Assembly: GCA_946482345.1 (NCBI GenBank)
Contig: CAMLRJ010000005.1
Span: forward strand, 1-25,980
Reading direction: 5' to 3'
DNA: 25,980 nt
Source of the DNA: an uncultured Cellvibrio sp.
GTDB lineage: Bacteria; Pseudomonadota; Gammaproteobacteria; Pseudomonadales; Cellvibrionaceae
Shown piece by piece: positions 6,406-16,046 of this stretch (positions are counted from its first letter, which is position 1; the number at the start of each line of letters is the position of its first letter). A program made the position numbers and the translations under genes. Under the pieces are notes generated by a model. The model saw only the letters and a program-made list of their open reading frames with translations. It was not told where the DNA came from and searched no databases.

Positions 6406-8034
6406 TTACAAGGTTTTTCTTTCATTTGATGGCGGAATGTTGAGCGATTCACGATATTTTGCAATAGTGCGACGCGCAACCTGTATGCCTTGTTCTGCCA
6501 GCATGTCAGCAATTTTGCTGTCGCTGAGTGGTTTTTTGGCATTTTCTGCCGATACCAATTTTTTGATGATGGCACGAATGGCGGTTGAAGAGCATTCACC
6601 ACCTGAGTCAGTACTGACATGACTGGAGAAAAAATATTTCAGTTCAAAAATGCCTTGTGGTGTGTGCATATATTTTTGTGTGGTGACGCGTGAAATAGTG
6701 GATTCATGCATTTCAACCAATTCGGCGATGTCATGTAATACCAAAGGTTTCATCGCCTCTGGACCATAGTCCAAAAATCCACGTTGTTTTTCGACAATAC
6801 AAGTCGCTACTTTCAACAGGGTTTCATTGCGGCTTTGCAAACTTTTTAGAAACCAGCGTGCTTCCTGCAAATTATCTTTGAGAAAAGTATTGTCGCTACT
6901 CGAGTCGGCACGTTTTACCAGTGATGCATAATTGGGGTTGATGCGCAAACGTGGTGCAATGTCCGGATTCAATTCCACTATCCATCTGCCATTGCGCTTT
7001 TCGACAAAAACATCGGGTATGACATATTCGGTGTCGTCCGTGTCGATAATATCTCCAGGCCTTGGGTTCAAACTTTGGATCAATGTGACTGCCTGACCCA
7101 ATTCATTTTCTTTCAGGCGTGTGCGACGCATTAATTGTCGATAGTCGCGACTTGCCAGCAAGGGCAAATAAAGTTTGACGATTTGTTTGGCGGCTTCAAT
7201 AAAAGGTGTTGTGCCGGGATACTGTTGCAACTGCACCAACAAACATTCGGAAAGGTTTTGACTGCAAACACCGCAGGGATCAAATTGTTGCAGGCGATGC
7301 TGTACGGCAACCACTTCATCCAGCTCCAATTCGTCCAGTTCTGGCTGCAGGCCTTCAAAAATGTCCTGAAGGGTTATGGATAACATGCCGCTGGGTTCGA
7401 CAGCATCAATAATTGCCATGGCAATTATGCGGTCACGATCTGACATGGGGGTTAAATTGAGTTGCCAGGTCAGGTGGTCGTAGAGTGAATCATTGGCGGT
7501 TCGGCGGCTTTCAAAATCACCGGATTCTTCGCCATCATAATTGGTGTTGCCGCTGCCTGATGTTTGGTAGACATCGTCCCAACTGGTATCGACAGGAAGA
7601 TCCTGCGGAATACCTTCGGGCCAGTCACCGGTTTGGTCATCAAAATTCTGGCCTTCACCGTAGAGTTCGTTGTCGTTTGTATTTTCACTGGCACTGAAGT
7701 TTTCGCTGAAATCGCCGGAATCTTCGTAAGCAGTTTCGGTGCGGGATGAGCTGAAGTCATCACTTTTGGTAAAAGGAACGTCGGGACTGTCAGGGTCTGC
7801 GGCAACTTCCTGTTTGCGGGTATAGTCAACCGCGTCCATGTCATTTTCAGCATAGTCACCGGTGACAGGCTCGTCGAAGCCATCATCAGACTCCAGCATT
7901 GGGTTTGAATCCAGTGCTTCCTGAATTTCCTGTTGCAGATCCAGTGTTGATAGTTGCAACAACCGGATAGCTTGCTGCAACTGCGGGGTCATCGTCAGAT
8001 GTTGCCCGATTTTAAGTTGAAGAGATTGTTTCAT
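6406..8034 (-). CDS. rpoN: RNA polymerase sigma-54 factor
   Basis: A 542-residue sigma-54. Region I (residues 1-50, glutamine- and leucine-rich, [17 protein letters not shown]) contacts activators and the -12 element. Region II runs to about residue 185 and is long and very acidic. Region III follows with the core-binding domain (from [13 protein letters not shown]), the helix-turn-helix ([13 protein letters not shown] segment [14 protein letters not shown]) and the RpoN box [10 protein letters not shown] at residues 520-529, which reads the -24 element. E. coli RpoN has 477 residues; the excess of about 65 lies in region II. An AAGG lies 11 bases before the ATG. A 135-base gap separates it from lptB, so it may have its own promoter. 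Confidence 0.97.
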   Translation of the reverse strand: MKQSLQLKIGQHLTMTPQLQQAIRLLQLSTLDLQQEIQEALDSNPMLESDDGFDEPVTGDYAENDMDAVDYTRKQEVAADPDSPDVPFTKSDDFSSSRTETAYEDSGDFSENFSASENTNDNELYGEGQNFDDQTGDWPEGIPQDLPVDTSWDDVYQTSGSGNTNYDGEESGDFESRRTANDSLYDHLTWQLNLTPMSDRDRIIAMAIIDAVEPSGMLSITLQDIFEGLQPELDELELDEVVAVQHRLQQFDPCGVCSQNLSECLLVQLQQYPGTTPFIEAAKQIVKLYLPLLASRDYRQLMRRTRLKENELGQAVTLIQSLNPRPGDIIDTDDTEYVIPDVFVEKRNGRWIVELNPDIAPRLRINPNYASLVKRADSSSDNTFLKDNLQEARWFLKSLQSRNETLLKVATCIVEKQRGFLDYGPEAMKPLVLHDIAELVEMHESTISRVTTQKYMHTPQGIFELKYFFSSHVSTDSGGECSSTAIRAIIKKLVSAENAKKPLSDSKIADMLAEQGIQVARRTIAKYRESLNIPPSNERKTL

Positions 8035-8169
8035 GCCGCTGGTAAAAACCTTATCGCCAAAACTCTGCGTGGATAAATGCTTAAGTGGAGTTTAGACAGG
8101 CTTTAGTCCGCAGGCAATAACTTAATGGCAGATGAACAGAAAAAGCCTAGCAATCTCTATGCCGAAGGA

Positions 8170-8895
8170 TCATAAGCGGAAATTTTCGCCTAAATAGACG
8201 GCCCTGACCTTGCTGTTACCAAGGATAGTTTCAGCGTTTCCCTGGGCAATAATATGGCCTTCACTGACGATATAGGCTGTTTCACAGATATCCAGTGTTT
8301 CGCGGACATTGTGGTCGGTAATCAGCACGCCTATGCCGCGCACCTTCAGGTGGCGGACAATGTCTTTAATGTCATTGACTGAAATCGGGTCAACCCCGGC
8401 AAAGGGTTCATCCAACAGGATGAATTTGGGATCTGTTGCCAGTGCGCGGGCAATTTCCACCCGTCGTCTCTCACCACCCGAAAGCGCCATTCCCAAGCTA
8501 TTGCGGATATGGGTGATATGGAATTCTTCAAGCAGGGATTCCTGTTTTTCCAATCGCTGTTGTTTGCTGAGATCCTTGCGGGTTTCCAGTATGGCCATGA
8601 TGTTATCGGCAACACTGAGTTTACGGAAAATGGACGCTTCCTGAGGCAGGTAACCAATACCGGCACGCGCCCGGCCATGAATAGGCAGGGAAGTAATATT
8701 CAGGTCATCGATCATAACCTGTCCGTTATCGGCAGCCACCAAACCGGCAATCATGTAAAAGCAGGTGGTTTTGCCTGCACCATTGGGGCCCAGTAACCCC
8801 ACAATGCTGCCACTTTCTACTTGCAGTGAAACATCAATGACGACTTTACGGCTCTTGTAACTTTTGGCGAGGTGTTGCGCTTTGAGAATCGACAT
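8170..8895 (-). CDS. lptB: LPS export ABC transporter ATP-binding protein LptB
   Basis: A 241-residue ABC ATPase: Walker A GPNGAGKT (residues 36-43), signature [15 protein letters not shown], Walker [14 protein letters not shown] and switch histidine in [11 protein letters not shown]. The arrangement and length are those of LptB, the cytosolic ATPase that with LptF and LptG extracts lipopolysaccharide from the inner membrane. It starts two bases after the lptA stop on the same strand. lptF and lptG are not in the window, as usual. Confidence 0.97.
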   Translation of the reverse strand: MSILKAQHLAKSYKSRKVVIDVSLQVESGSIVGLLGPNGAGKTTCFYMIAGLVAADNGQVMIDDLNITSLPIHGRARAGIGYLPQEASIFRKLSVADNIMAILETRKDLSKQQRLEKQESLLEEFHITHIRNSLGMALSGGERRRVEIARALATDPKFILLDEPFAGVDPISVNDIKDIVRHLKVRGIGVLITDHNVRETLDICETAYIVSEGHIIAQGNAETILGNSKVRAVYLGENFRL

Positions 8896-8897
8896 AC

Positions 8898-9437
8898 TTA
8901 CTGGGCTTCGGATTTTGTTTCGGGATCTTTTTGTGGAGGAATGGTCAGTATCACGCCCTCGCCATCATTCTGGTTGTTACCCGAAGCTTTGAGGATTTCC
9001 TTGACCAGATCGTAATCTATGGTTGCACCACTCATGACAGAGCCATCTTGCTCAACAGAAGCACCATCAACCAAACGCAAATATTCTTTGGCTGGTATGT
9101 AAGTAATGCTTTTGGCTGAGGCGGTAATCACTCCTTTATCGGCTTCGGGCTGTTGCTGGAAGCGGGCAGGTGAACCGGTCGCCACCATTTTTTCGACATC
9201 ACCCTGTGCATTGCGGTGCACCATCAAACTTTCAGCGACTATATTCAGTGAGCCTTGTTGAATGTTGACGTTGCCTGAATAAGTTGCAACACCGGTTTTG
9301 TTATCAATAGTCAAGCTGGCGGCACGACCCCGGATTGTTTCATATTTATCTTGCGGCAACGCTTGTAAGCACCCGGCAATCAATATCAGACTGCAGGGTA
9401 AAAGACGTAAAAAATGTAATTTAACGGCGAGGTTCAT
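8898..9437 (-). CDS. lptA: LPS transport periplasmic protein LptA
   Basis: A 179-residue OstA-fold protein that bridges LptC and LptD in the periplasm. The beta-jellyroll pattern is seen in [54 protein letters not shown] and [18 protein letters not shown]. The N-terminus has a hydrophobic signal. Two processing sites are possible: a signal-peptidase I site after residue 26 (LQA, then LPQDKYE), which aligns with the pseudomonad LptH mature end, or a lipobox-like IAGC with Cys23. The gene overlaps the end of lptC by 17 bases, which suggests coupling. Confidence 0.93.
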   Translation of the reverse strand: MNLAVKLHFLRLLPCSLILIAGCLQALPQDKYETIRGRAASLTIDNKTGVATYSGNVNIQQGSLNIVAESLMVHRNAQGDVEKMVATGSPARFQQQPEADKGVITASAKSITYIPAKEYLRLVDGASVEQDGSVMSGATIDYDLVKEILKASGNNQNDGEGVILTIPPQKDPETKSEAQ

Positions 9438-10020
9438 AAGTGGCGTTGACCTGGGAATTCAATTGTAGTTGGCTGCGTGCCAAATCAGCATGCATGCCGA
9501 TTGCGTCAATTTGAGTCTGTTTGGCTCGTATCTTAACAGCTTTATCTGTCTCGACGAATTGTTCGAGCGGTTTGGCAATCAAGCTGTCAGTAGTGATTTC
9601 AACCAGCCCCTGTTCTTTACTTTCTTGCGAGATAACTACATTGTCGAGTAAACGAAAAACTTCCCCGTTGAGCTCGCTTCGGCCTTGTTTTGCAGTGATA
9701 TTCCATGGCGCTTGAGTATCCTGATGAAATATCAGCGAGGGTTGTTCAATCAATGTGTAATCATCTGCGCCTGGATTATTCAGGTTTAATTGGTAGTGAG
9801 TGACTATGGGTGTCGTCAGTTGGTAACGTAATTTTCCTGTGACATCAAATTCACGAGTCGTCACATCTTTCATATAGAGTTGCGGGAAACCAGAAGTGTC
9901 TTCATTGATTTCCTGTTCCTGTTCCGGATAAGGGCTGAAAGAAAAACTGAAAAATACCGTAATCAGTAACAGAACCAATATCCAGGGAAGTGGAATGTGA
10001 TGAAAAATTTTTTTCAGCAT
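9421..10020 (-). CDS. lptC: LPS export system protein LptC
   Basis: A 199-residue bitopic protein with one N-terminal membrane segment (WILVLLLITVFFSFSFS) and a periplasmic OstA-like beta domain (FDVTGKLRYQLTTP, WNITAKQGRSELNGEVFRL, ITTDSLIAKP, TDKAVKIRAKQTQIDAIGM). It receives LPS from LptB2FG and passes it to LptA. The ATG at 10020 is chosen over an in-frame TTG at 10026. It lies two bases past the kdsC stop. Sequence conservation in LptC is low, so the call leans partly on position between kdsC and lptA. Confidence 0.92.
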   Translation of the reverse strand: MLKKIFHHIPLPWILVLLLITVFFSFSFSPYPEQEQEINEDTSGFPQLYMKDVTTREFDVTGKLRYQLTTPIVTHYQLNLNNPGADDYTLIEQPSLIFHQDTQAPWNITAKQGRSELNGEVFRLLDNVVISQESKEQGLVEITTDSLIAKPLEQFVETDKAVKIRAKQTQIDAIGMHADLARSQLQLNSQVNATYEPRR

Positions 10021-10022
10021 AA

Positions 10023-10577
10023 TCAATCGTGTTTCAAGTATTCGGCCAATGATTTATCAAAACTGCCCTGTGCTCGCATAATCAAATCACAAGCTTCACG
10101 TACTGCACCTTCACCGCCGCGACGTTTGCTTTGCCAATCGGCTCTTTCAACAACAGATTCATGAGCATTGGCAACACAAAGTGCCAAACCCACTCTTGTC
10201 ATCACTGTCAGATCCGGCCAATCGTCGCCCATAAATGCAATTTCATTGAGTTCGGGAGCCTGATCTCTGATTGCGGCCTGGGCCAGGAGTTCCTGAAGCG
10301 CATGCCATTTATCTTCGCGTCCCTGAATGATTAGATCTATTCCTAAATCCTGAGCGCGTCTGGCAACAAGATTACTGGTTCTTCCGGTGATGATGCCAAC
10401 TTTCACTCCGGTTTTTTGCAAGGTTTTGATGCCTTGTCCATCCAGCGTACTGAATGATTTGTACTCTTCGCCTTGATTGCCAAAATACAAACGGCCATCC
10501 GTCAACACACCATCGACATCCAGCAGTAACCAACGGATTTTACTGGCGCGTAACCTTAATTCATCCATAGCAAGCAC
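10023..10577 (-). CDS. kdsC: 3-deoxy-D-manno-octulosonate-8-phosphate phosphatase KdsC
   Basis: A 184-residue HAD-superfamily phosphatase of the C0 (capless) type. The nucleophile motif DVDGVLTDG holds Asp20 and Asp22. GIITGRTS is motif II, the conserved lysine region is REDKWHAL, and FMGDDWPDL is motif IV. GGEGAVREACDL is typical of KdsC. It removes phosphate from Kdo-8-phosphate in LPS core synthesis. The GTG at 10577 directly abuts the kdsD stop and has GGGAG eight bases upstream, while the ATG at 10568 is too far from it, so GTG is preferred. Confidence 0.95.
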   Translation of the reverse strand: MLAMDELRLRASKIRWLLLDVDGVLTDGRLYFGNQGEEYKSFSTLDGQGIKTLQKTGVKVGIITGRTSNLVARRAQDLGIDLIIQGREDKWHALQELLAQAAIRDQAPELNEIAFMGDDWPDLTVMTRVGLALCVANAHESVVERADWQSKRRGGEGAVREACDLIMRAQGSFDKSLAEYLKHD

Positions 10578-11543
10578 TTAAAAGACTCCCGCACGCAGAA
10601 TATCGTTAATTTTGACTATGCCGGTGAGCTGGTGGTTTTTATTGGTCACCAGTACCACATTGATTTTGAGTTGTTCCATGACTTTAAGTGCTTCTGCCGC
10701 CAGTGTGTTTTCCTGGAGTTTTTTTGGGTTTGTATTCATCAAGTCACCTACACGGGCGCTGTGGATATCAACCCCTTTATCAAGGCTTCGGCGCAAATCG
10801 CCATCGGTGTAAATTCCTAGAAGCTGGTTCCCGGTTTGGATGGTTGTCATACCAAAACCTTTATCAGACATTACCATCAGTGCCTGCAGAACCGGTGTTT
10901 CGGGGGAGACTGTCGGGATGGCATCGCCTGTGTGCATTATGTCGCTTAACTTCAACAGCAATTTTCTGCCCAGTGTTCCGCCGGGATGTGAAAAAGCAAA
11001 GTCTTCAGCCGTAAACCCTCTTGCCTCCAACAGCGCAATCGCCAGTGCATCCCCTAAAACTGCAGTGACAGTGGTACTTGAGGTGGGGGCCAGGTTTAAA
11101 GGGCAAGCTTCGGTTTCTACTTTGATGCTCAGGTGCGCATCAGCATTCTCAGCCAACACAGATTGGCTATTGCCCGTCATGGCGATCATGGGAATGCCCA
11201 GTCGCTTGAATAGAGGCAATAAGTTCAATATCTCATTGGAGCCACCGGAGTAGGAGATGACGAGCAGAATGTCGTCCCGGGTGATCATGCCCATATCACC
11301 ATGACTGGCCTCTGCAGGGTGCACAAACATCGCCGGTGTTCCGGTACTGGCCAGAGTTGCGGCAATTTTGCGTGCTATATGCCCTGATTTACCTACGCCG
11401 GACACTACAACCCTGCCTTTGCAGGCGAGGATCATGTCACAGGCTTTGCTGAATTCACCATCAATTTGTCCGGGCAAACTGCTGACGGCATCTGTTTCCA
11501 GTTGAATTGTGCGCAGTGCCGAAGAGACAAAATCAAAGGTCAT
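10578..11543 (-). CDS. kdsD: Arabinose-5-phosphate isomerase KdsD
   Basis: A 321-residue protein with an N-terminal SIS domain (GVGKSGHIARKIAATLASTGTP split across residues ~50-72, then HPAEASHGDMGMI and SYSGGSNEI) and two C-terminal CBS domains (from about residue 205, including YTDGDLRRSLDKG and INDILRAGVF). It converts ribulose 5-phosphate to arabinose 5-phosphate, the first step to Kdo. It is the first gene of the minus-strand cluster, with a good sigma-70 promoter directly upstream. Length matches E. coli KdsD (328). Confidence 0.96.
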   Translation of the reverse strand: MTFDFVSSALRTIQLETDAVSSLPGQIDGEFSKACDMILACKGRVVVSGVGKSGHIARKIAATLASTGTPAMFVHPAEASHGDMGMITRDDILLVISYSGGSNEILNLLPLFKRLGIPMIAMTGNSQSVLAENADAHLSIKVETEACPLNLAPTSSTTVTAVLGDALAIALLEARGFTAEDFAFSHPGGTLGRKLLLKLSDIMHTGDAIPTVSPETPVLQALMVMSDKGFGMTTIQTGNQLLGIYTDGDLRRSLDKGVDIHSARVGDLMNTNPKKLQENTLAAEALKVMEQLKINVVLVTNKNHQLTGIVKINDILRAGVF

Positions 11544-11572
11544 GAGGTTTTCCGTCGCTTGAAAGTGGTCGC

Positions 11573-11601
11573 ATTATAACGAGACAGTTACTGATTGCCA
11601 T
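11573..11601 (-). promoter_or_regulatory. Sigma-70 promoter for the kdsD operon
   Basis: On the minus strand a consensus -10 TATAAT (11578 to 11573) follows a 17-base spacer from ATGGCA (11601 to 11596), which matches four of six positions of the -35 consensus. The -10 box ends 29 bases before the kdsD ATG, leaving a short leader that holds the GGA ribosome site. This is the only strong promoter I see for the cluster down to darP, though rpoN may have another in the 135-base gap before it. Confidence 0.7.
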
Positions 11602-11658
11602 TAAACATGTGAGCTTATCTATATCAATCGTGATTTTAAATTTTATCTCTATTTCGAA

Positions 11659-11664
11659 TATACT
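11659..11664 (+). promoter_or_regulatory. Possible -10 element for the 136-codon gene
   Basis: TATACT (five of six matches to the consensus) lies about 80 bases before the start of the downstream gene, on the plus strand. The best-spaced -35 candidate, TTAAAT, matches poorly. If real, the leader is about 75 bases long. Confidence 0.35.
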
Positions 11665-11745
11665 GCCGGCGGATCCATTTTTCGTTTGAATATTGGATTC
11701 GGTTTAAGGAATCTTTTTTGTAGAAATTAATTGAGGATTTAACAG

Positions 11746-12156
11746 ATGTCACCGATGGAAGAAAAAAAGCTGAAGCGCACGATTGATGAATCAATTGCTG
11801 AAAGCATCAACGATATTCAGACCAAACACCCTGATTTGAAAGTTACCTTTAATTGGGATGATTATGATGCTCTGGATTGGGCTGGACTGGGTAAGTCAAA
11901 AGATGACGAAATCAAATATTTGAGCGGTCATTTCAAGACATTGGGTTATGGTTTTAACTTTGCTTGCAAAGACGAAGACTACAAAGAAGAGCTGGTAAAA
12001 GTCTCTGAAATTATTATCAAACCTGCCACTGATGAATCTCCGGCATCAAAAGCGGTTGGTTCACTTTCAGGCGACAAATTAACCATCGTTTTCCACAGTT
12101 TGGGCGGCACAATGGGTGCTGATGACTGGGAAAAAGGTTTGAAATCAGCTTATTGA
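11746..12156 (+). CDS. Hypothetical protein, 136 residues, family not recognised
   Basis: I do not recognise this protein. It is soluble, with no signal peptide or membrane segment, and acidic to neutral. A charged helical N-terminus (EEKKLKRTIDESIAESIND) leads to a mixed region with aromatic residues (FNWDDYDALDWAGLG) and a C-terminal part with LTIVFHSLGGTMG. GAGG nine bases before the ATG supports the start, and the ATG at 11755 is an alternative. It stands alone between its own possible promoter and a clear terminator. It occupies the place where mlaF, mlaE and mlaD are found in Pseudomonas, between kdsD and mlaC, but shows no resemblance to any Mla protein. Confidence 0.85.
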   Translation: MSPMEEKKLKRTIDESIAESINDIQTKHPDLKVTFNWDDYDALDWAGLGKSKDDEIKYLSGHFKTLGYGFNFACKDEDYKEELVKVSEIIIKPATDESPASKAVGSLSGDKLTIVFHSLGGTMGADDWEKGLKSAY

Positions 12157-12165
12157 CAAACAATT

Positions 12166-12190
12166 AACGCCCTTGATTCTTAAGGGCGTT
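12166..12190 (+). terminator. Rho-independent terminator after the 136-codon gene
   Basis: A perfect nine-base stem AACGCCCTT / AAGGGCGTT closes a seven-base loop, ten bases after the stop, and runs into TATCTT. The T-tract is short. The 219 bases after it (12191-12409) hold a candidate -10 TATAGT at 12237-12242 but no recognisable gene or mla remnant. Confidence 0.75.
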
Positions 12191-12409
12191 TATCTTCCAG
12201 CCTGTAAGCTTTCTGGTGGGCAGAGTTTCGCAATGGTATAGTTCGCGCCAGTTTGATGGTTCGAATTCGGCCTTTGATGGTAAAACTGAACGGCAACTGA
12301 AGGCACTATTGAATCTAACTGTGGTCACATTGTTGCCCTGAGCAATATTGAAGCAGCGGCGTTTGGTCTTTTTGATTATTTATTTTCCTGTTCTTGTGGA
12401 AGGGTCATC

Positions 12410-13021
12410 ATGAATAGCGTATTTCGTACAGGTTTGTTTTTTTGTCTGGTGGTTATGTCGTTTGTTGCAGTTCAGGCACACTCGGCAGAAGAGCCGCAAG
12501 TGGTGGTTGAGAAAGTTGCAACTGAATTATTTGCACTAGCCAACAGCAAAAATGAAGGCAAAATCACTGAAGAAGATTATTTTGCAAAAACAGAAACGAC
12601 GTTGGACAAAGTCGTGGCATTTCGTTTCATCGCAACCAGTGTTATGGGCGCTGATGTTGTTAAAAAAGCAACGCCTGCGCAGCAGGAAGCTTTTGTAAAA
12701 GTATTTCGTTCCGGATTGGTAAAAAGCTATGCAAAAGGTATTACCAATTACGCCAAGAGCAAGATCAATATTTCTGGTGTCAAAACAGATCCTGCCAAAC
12801 CTGGTCGTGCAACAGTCGAGCAAACAGTGACCGACAAAGATGTTACCCATCAACTGAATTACACCATGTTGTTTGATAAAAAGAATGACCAATGGAAATT
12901 AATCAACGTAGTGTTGAATGGCGTGAATTTGGGGACTTCTTTTCAAAGTCAATTCAAAGCCGCTTACAAAAAACATGGCAACGATTTGGATAAAGTCATT
13001 GCTAATTGGTTAGCGGAATAA
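12410..13021 (+). CDS. mlaC: Phospholipid-binding periplasmic protein MlaC
   Basis: A 203-residue MlaC/Ttg2D-family protein. A signal peptide with a typical cleavage at HSA before residue 27 leads to the tandem-helix and NTF2-like fold: FRFIATSVMG, FVKVFRSGLVKSYAKGI, VTHQLNYTMLFDKKNDQWKL and a C-terminal VIANWLAE. MlaC ferries phospholipid between the outer-membrane MlaA complex and the inner-membrane MlaFEDB transporter. GGAAGG before the ATG is a strong ribosome site. Unusually it stands without mlaF, mlaE, mlaD upstream and without mlaB downstream, and seems to have its own promoter. Confidence 0.93.
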   Translation: MNSVFRTGLFFCLVVMSFVAVQAHSAEEPQVVVEKVATELFALANSKNEGKITEEDYFAKTETTLDKVVAFRFIATSVMGADVVKKATPAQQEAFVKVFRSGLVKSYAKGITNYAKSKINISGVKTDPAKPGRATVEQTVTDKDVTHQLNYTMLFDKKNDQWKLINVVLNGVNLGTSFQSQFKAAYKKHGNDLDKVIANWLAE

Positions 13022-13037
13022 TACCACCCTCCCAAAC

Positions 13038-13058
13038 CTCCTCCTGTGTAAGGAGGAG
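13038..13058. repeat. Short hairpin of the CTCCTCC / GGAGGAG type
   Basis: CTCCTCCT and AGGAGGAG form an eight-base perfect stem around GTGTA, 16 bases after the mlaC stop. The surrounding sequence (CCACCCTCCCAAACC) looks like a degenerate copy of the larger palindrome at 13340-13410. It may act as a weak terminator or processing site. Confidence 0.6.
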
Positions 13059-13078
13059 AGCTGTCCCAGAGATAAATT

Positions 13079-13330
13079 ATGCAAGATATTATTAAATCCC
13101 TGCTTGAATCCCCTCTCCGTGTTTGCAAGGTGAAATCAGTGTAAGTGCAAGGAAATCATTTTGGTGTGGTGTTAGTGAGCCCTGTTTTTGCAGGGCTCAC
13201 GCCTGTCAAGAAACAACAATTGGTGATGGCACCGCTGGCTGAATTATTCAGCAGTGGTCAGGTTCACGCTATTGATTACATCAAAGCTTTTACACCGGAA
13301 CAGTGGCAGCAACAACAGGCTCAACAGTAA
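13079..13330 (+). pseudogene. ibaG: BolA-family protein IbaG, interrupted by in-frame TAA
   Basis: The frame from the ATG at 13079 encodes MQDIIKSLLES, then reaches TAA at 13142-13144. The same frame continues with QGNHFGVVLVSPVFAGL, VKKQQLVMAPL, HAIDYIKAFTPEQW to 13330. This is the BolA/IbaG fold: helix 1 upstream of the stop, the rest after it. Read through, the product would be 83 residues, the normal IbaG size. GTGTAAGTGCAA suggests a GTGCAA duplication with one CAA changed to TAA, or a point mutation. The downstream part could be translated alone from the GTG at 13145 (61 residues), without the first helix. A sequencing error is also possible. Position before murA is the classical one for ibaG, which works with glutaredoxins in iron-sulfur metabolism. 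Confidence 0.75.
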
Positions 13331-13339
13331 ACGTAAACA

Positions 13340-14700
<1,361 letters not shown>

Positions 14701-14721
14701 GTCAATAAAAGGTTAAACAAA

Positions 14722-15363
14722 ATGAATGCGACTTTGACAATTGCCTTAACAAAAGGCCGTATCCTGGATGAAACTCTGCCATTGCTTGCGGCGGCTGGAA
14801 TTCATCCGTTGGAGGATATGGAAAAAAGTCGCAAGCTGGTATTTGAAACCAATCGTGCTGATGTGCGTTTATTGTTATTGCGTGGCGCTGATGTACCGAC
14901 TTACGTGCAATTCGGTGCGGCCGACATGGGCATTTCTGGCAAAGATACATTAATGGAAAATGGCGCTGAAGGTTTATACGAACCTTTGGATTTGGGAATT
15001 GCGCGCTGCAAATTAATGACAGCAGGTGTGAAAGGAAAACAAACACCCCCGGGCCGTATTCGTGTGGCGACAAAATATGTGAATGTCGCCAAACAATATT
15101 ACGCAGGCCTTGGCCGTCAAATTGATGTGATCAAACTCTACGGTGCAATGGAATTAGCACCTATCATGAATTTGGCTGATGAAATTGTGGACATAGTCGA
15201 TACCGGAAATACACTGCGTGCGAATGGTTTGGAACCACGCGAATTTATTGCCGATATCAGCTCCCGTTTGATCGTCAACAAAGCCTCAATGAAAATGAAA
15301 CACAAAACCATACAGGCGATTATTGATCCGATTGCGGAGGTGATTGCTGCCAGCTTGGTTTGA
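14722..15363 (+). CDS. hisG: ATP phosphoribosyltransferase, short form
   Basis: A 213-residue HisG of the short type: [18 protein letters not shown] at the start, [29 protein letters not shown] with the PRPP-binding loop, and no C-terminal regulatory domain. It condenses ATP with PRPP in the first step of histidine synthesis. Short HisG needs the partner HisZ for activity and feedback control; hisZ is usually beside purA and is not in this window. AAAGG lies eight bases before the ATG, 21 bases after murA. Confidence 0.96.
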   Translation: MNATLTIALTKGRILDETLPLLAAAGIHPLEDMEKSRKLVFETNRADVRLLLLRGADVPTYVQFGAADMGISGKDTLMENGAEGLYEPLDLGIARCKLMTAGVKGKQTPPGRIRVATKYVNVAKQYYAGLGRQIDVIKLYGAMELAPIMNLADEIVDIVDTGNTLRANGLEPREFIADISSRLIVNKASMKMKHKTIQAIIDPIAEVIAASLV

Positions 15364-15390
15364 TTAAATCCTTGTATTAATGATTTGATC

Positions 15391-15406
15391 GGACTAACCT
15401 TAGTCC
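15391..15406. promoter_or_regulatory. Palindrome likely to be the toxin-antitoxin operator
   Basis: GGACTAA-CC-TTAGTCC is a perfect seven-base inverted repeat 26 bases before the antitoxin ATG, in the 69-base gap after hisG. Phd/YefM antitoxins bind short palindromes in their own promoters, so this is a reasonable operator, but no binding is shown. Confidence 0.5.
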
Positions 15407-15432
15407 ATGCCTGATTCGGTGGAGCCTGAAAG

Positions 15433-15669
15433 ATGCAAACGCTCAATATTCATGATGCTAAAACCCAGTTTTCAAAATTAGTTGATGCTGCAACGCGAGG
15501 CGAAAGAATTGTCATTGCCAAAGCAGGTAAACCTGTTGCTGCCATAGTGGGGTTAGATGTCATTAAGCCTGTGCGTCAGCCAGGGTTGCTAAAAGGGCAA
15601 ATTGAAATTGCAGATGATTTTGATGCACCTTTACCCGATGACATTTTGGCTGGGTTTGAGGGTAGGTAA
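15433..15669 (+). CDS. Type II antitoxin, Phd/YefM family
   Basis: A 78-residue protein opening MQTLNIHDAKTQFSKLVDAA with GERIVIAKAGKPVAAIV, the N-terminal DNA-binding and dimer fold of Phd/YefM antitoxins. The acidic C-terminus (IEIADDFDAPLPDDILAGF) is the usual toxin-blocking tail and is a common companion of PIN toxins. GGAG lies about eight bases before the ATG. Its stop overlaps the toxin start (TAATG), so the pair is translationally coupled. It neutralises the toxin and probably represses the promoter. Confidence 0.92.
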   Translation: MQTLNIHDAKTQFSKLVDAATRGERIVIAKAGKPVAAIVGLDVIKPVRQPGLLKGQIEIADDFDAPLPDDILAGFEGR

Positions 15670-16046
15670 TGCGTTTATTGTTAGATACGCATGTTTATCT
15701 CTGGTGGATTGCTGATAGCCCTCAATTGCCAGCACATGCATCCAATCTAATTAAAGATGCTGAAACTGTGTATGTGAGTAGTGCATCCGTTTGGGAAATG
15801 ATGATAAAAATTTCCATTGGTAAGTTAAAAGTCAATCCTGAATTAATCATCTTATCGATAGAAAGAAATAATTTTATTGAATTACCTGTGTTGTCTAATC
15901 ACACCTTGCAGCTATTGAACCTTCCTCCAATTCATAAAGATCCATTTGATCGGATTTTACTTGCACAGGCAATCTCGGAACCGCTTCGATTTCTTACTTG
16001 CGATAAGTTGTTGTCTGAATATTCAGAGCTGGTTGAAGTGATTTAG
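15669..16046 (+). CDS. PIN-domain ribonuclease toxin, VapC family
   Basis: A 125-residue PIN domain. The acidic metal-binding residues are Asp6 (LLLDTHV), Glu43 (SSASVWEM), Asp94 (HKDPFDRILLAQA) and Asp112 (LTCDKLL), so the active site looks complete. Such toxins cleave RNA, often tRNA or rRNA, and slow growth when the antitoxin is lost. It begins inside the antitoxin stop and ends 24 bases before hisD. Together with the antitoxin it splits hisG from hisD, so read-through from the pair may contribute to hisD expression. Confidence 0.92.
   Translation: MRLLLDTHVYLWWIADSPQLPAHASNLIKDAETVYVSSASVWEMMIKISIGKLKVNPELIILSIERNNFIELPVLSNHTLQLLNLPPIHKDPFDRILLAQAISEPLRFLTCDKLLSEYSELVEVI

Noticed and set aside
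7470..7886. Long open frame on the minus strand, offset from rpoN
   Set aside because: It overlaps the acidic low-complexity region II of rpoN in another frame, its product is rich in Thr, Pro and Lys without any motif, and the rpoN frame explains the sequence.
8035..8169. Sigma-54 promoter or regulatory RNA in the gap between rpoN and lptB
   Set aside because: I could not find a convincing TGGC-N8-TGC element or stable structure there.
13145..13330. A stand-alone 61-residue gene starting at GTG
   Set aside because: Its start falls in the middle of the BolA fold and the missing first helix is encoded in frame just upstream, so an interrupted ibaG is the better description, although restart here is possible.
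15433..16046. Toxin-antitoxin pair as part of a larger mobile island
   Set aside because: No integrase, transposase, terminal repeats or other cargo genes flank it, and hisG and hisD are intact on both sides, so only a small insertion is supported.
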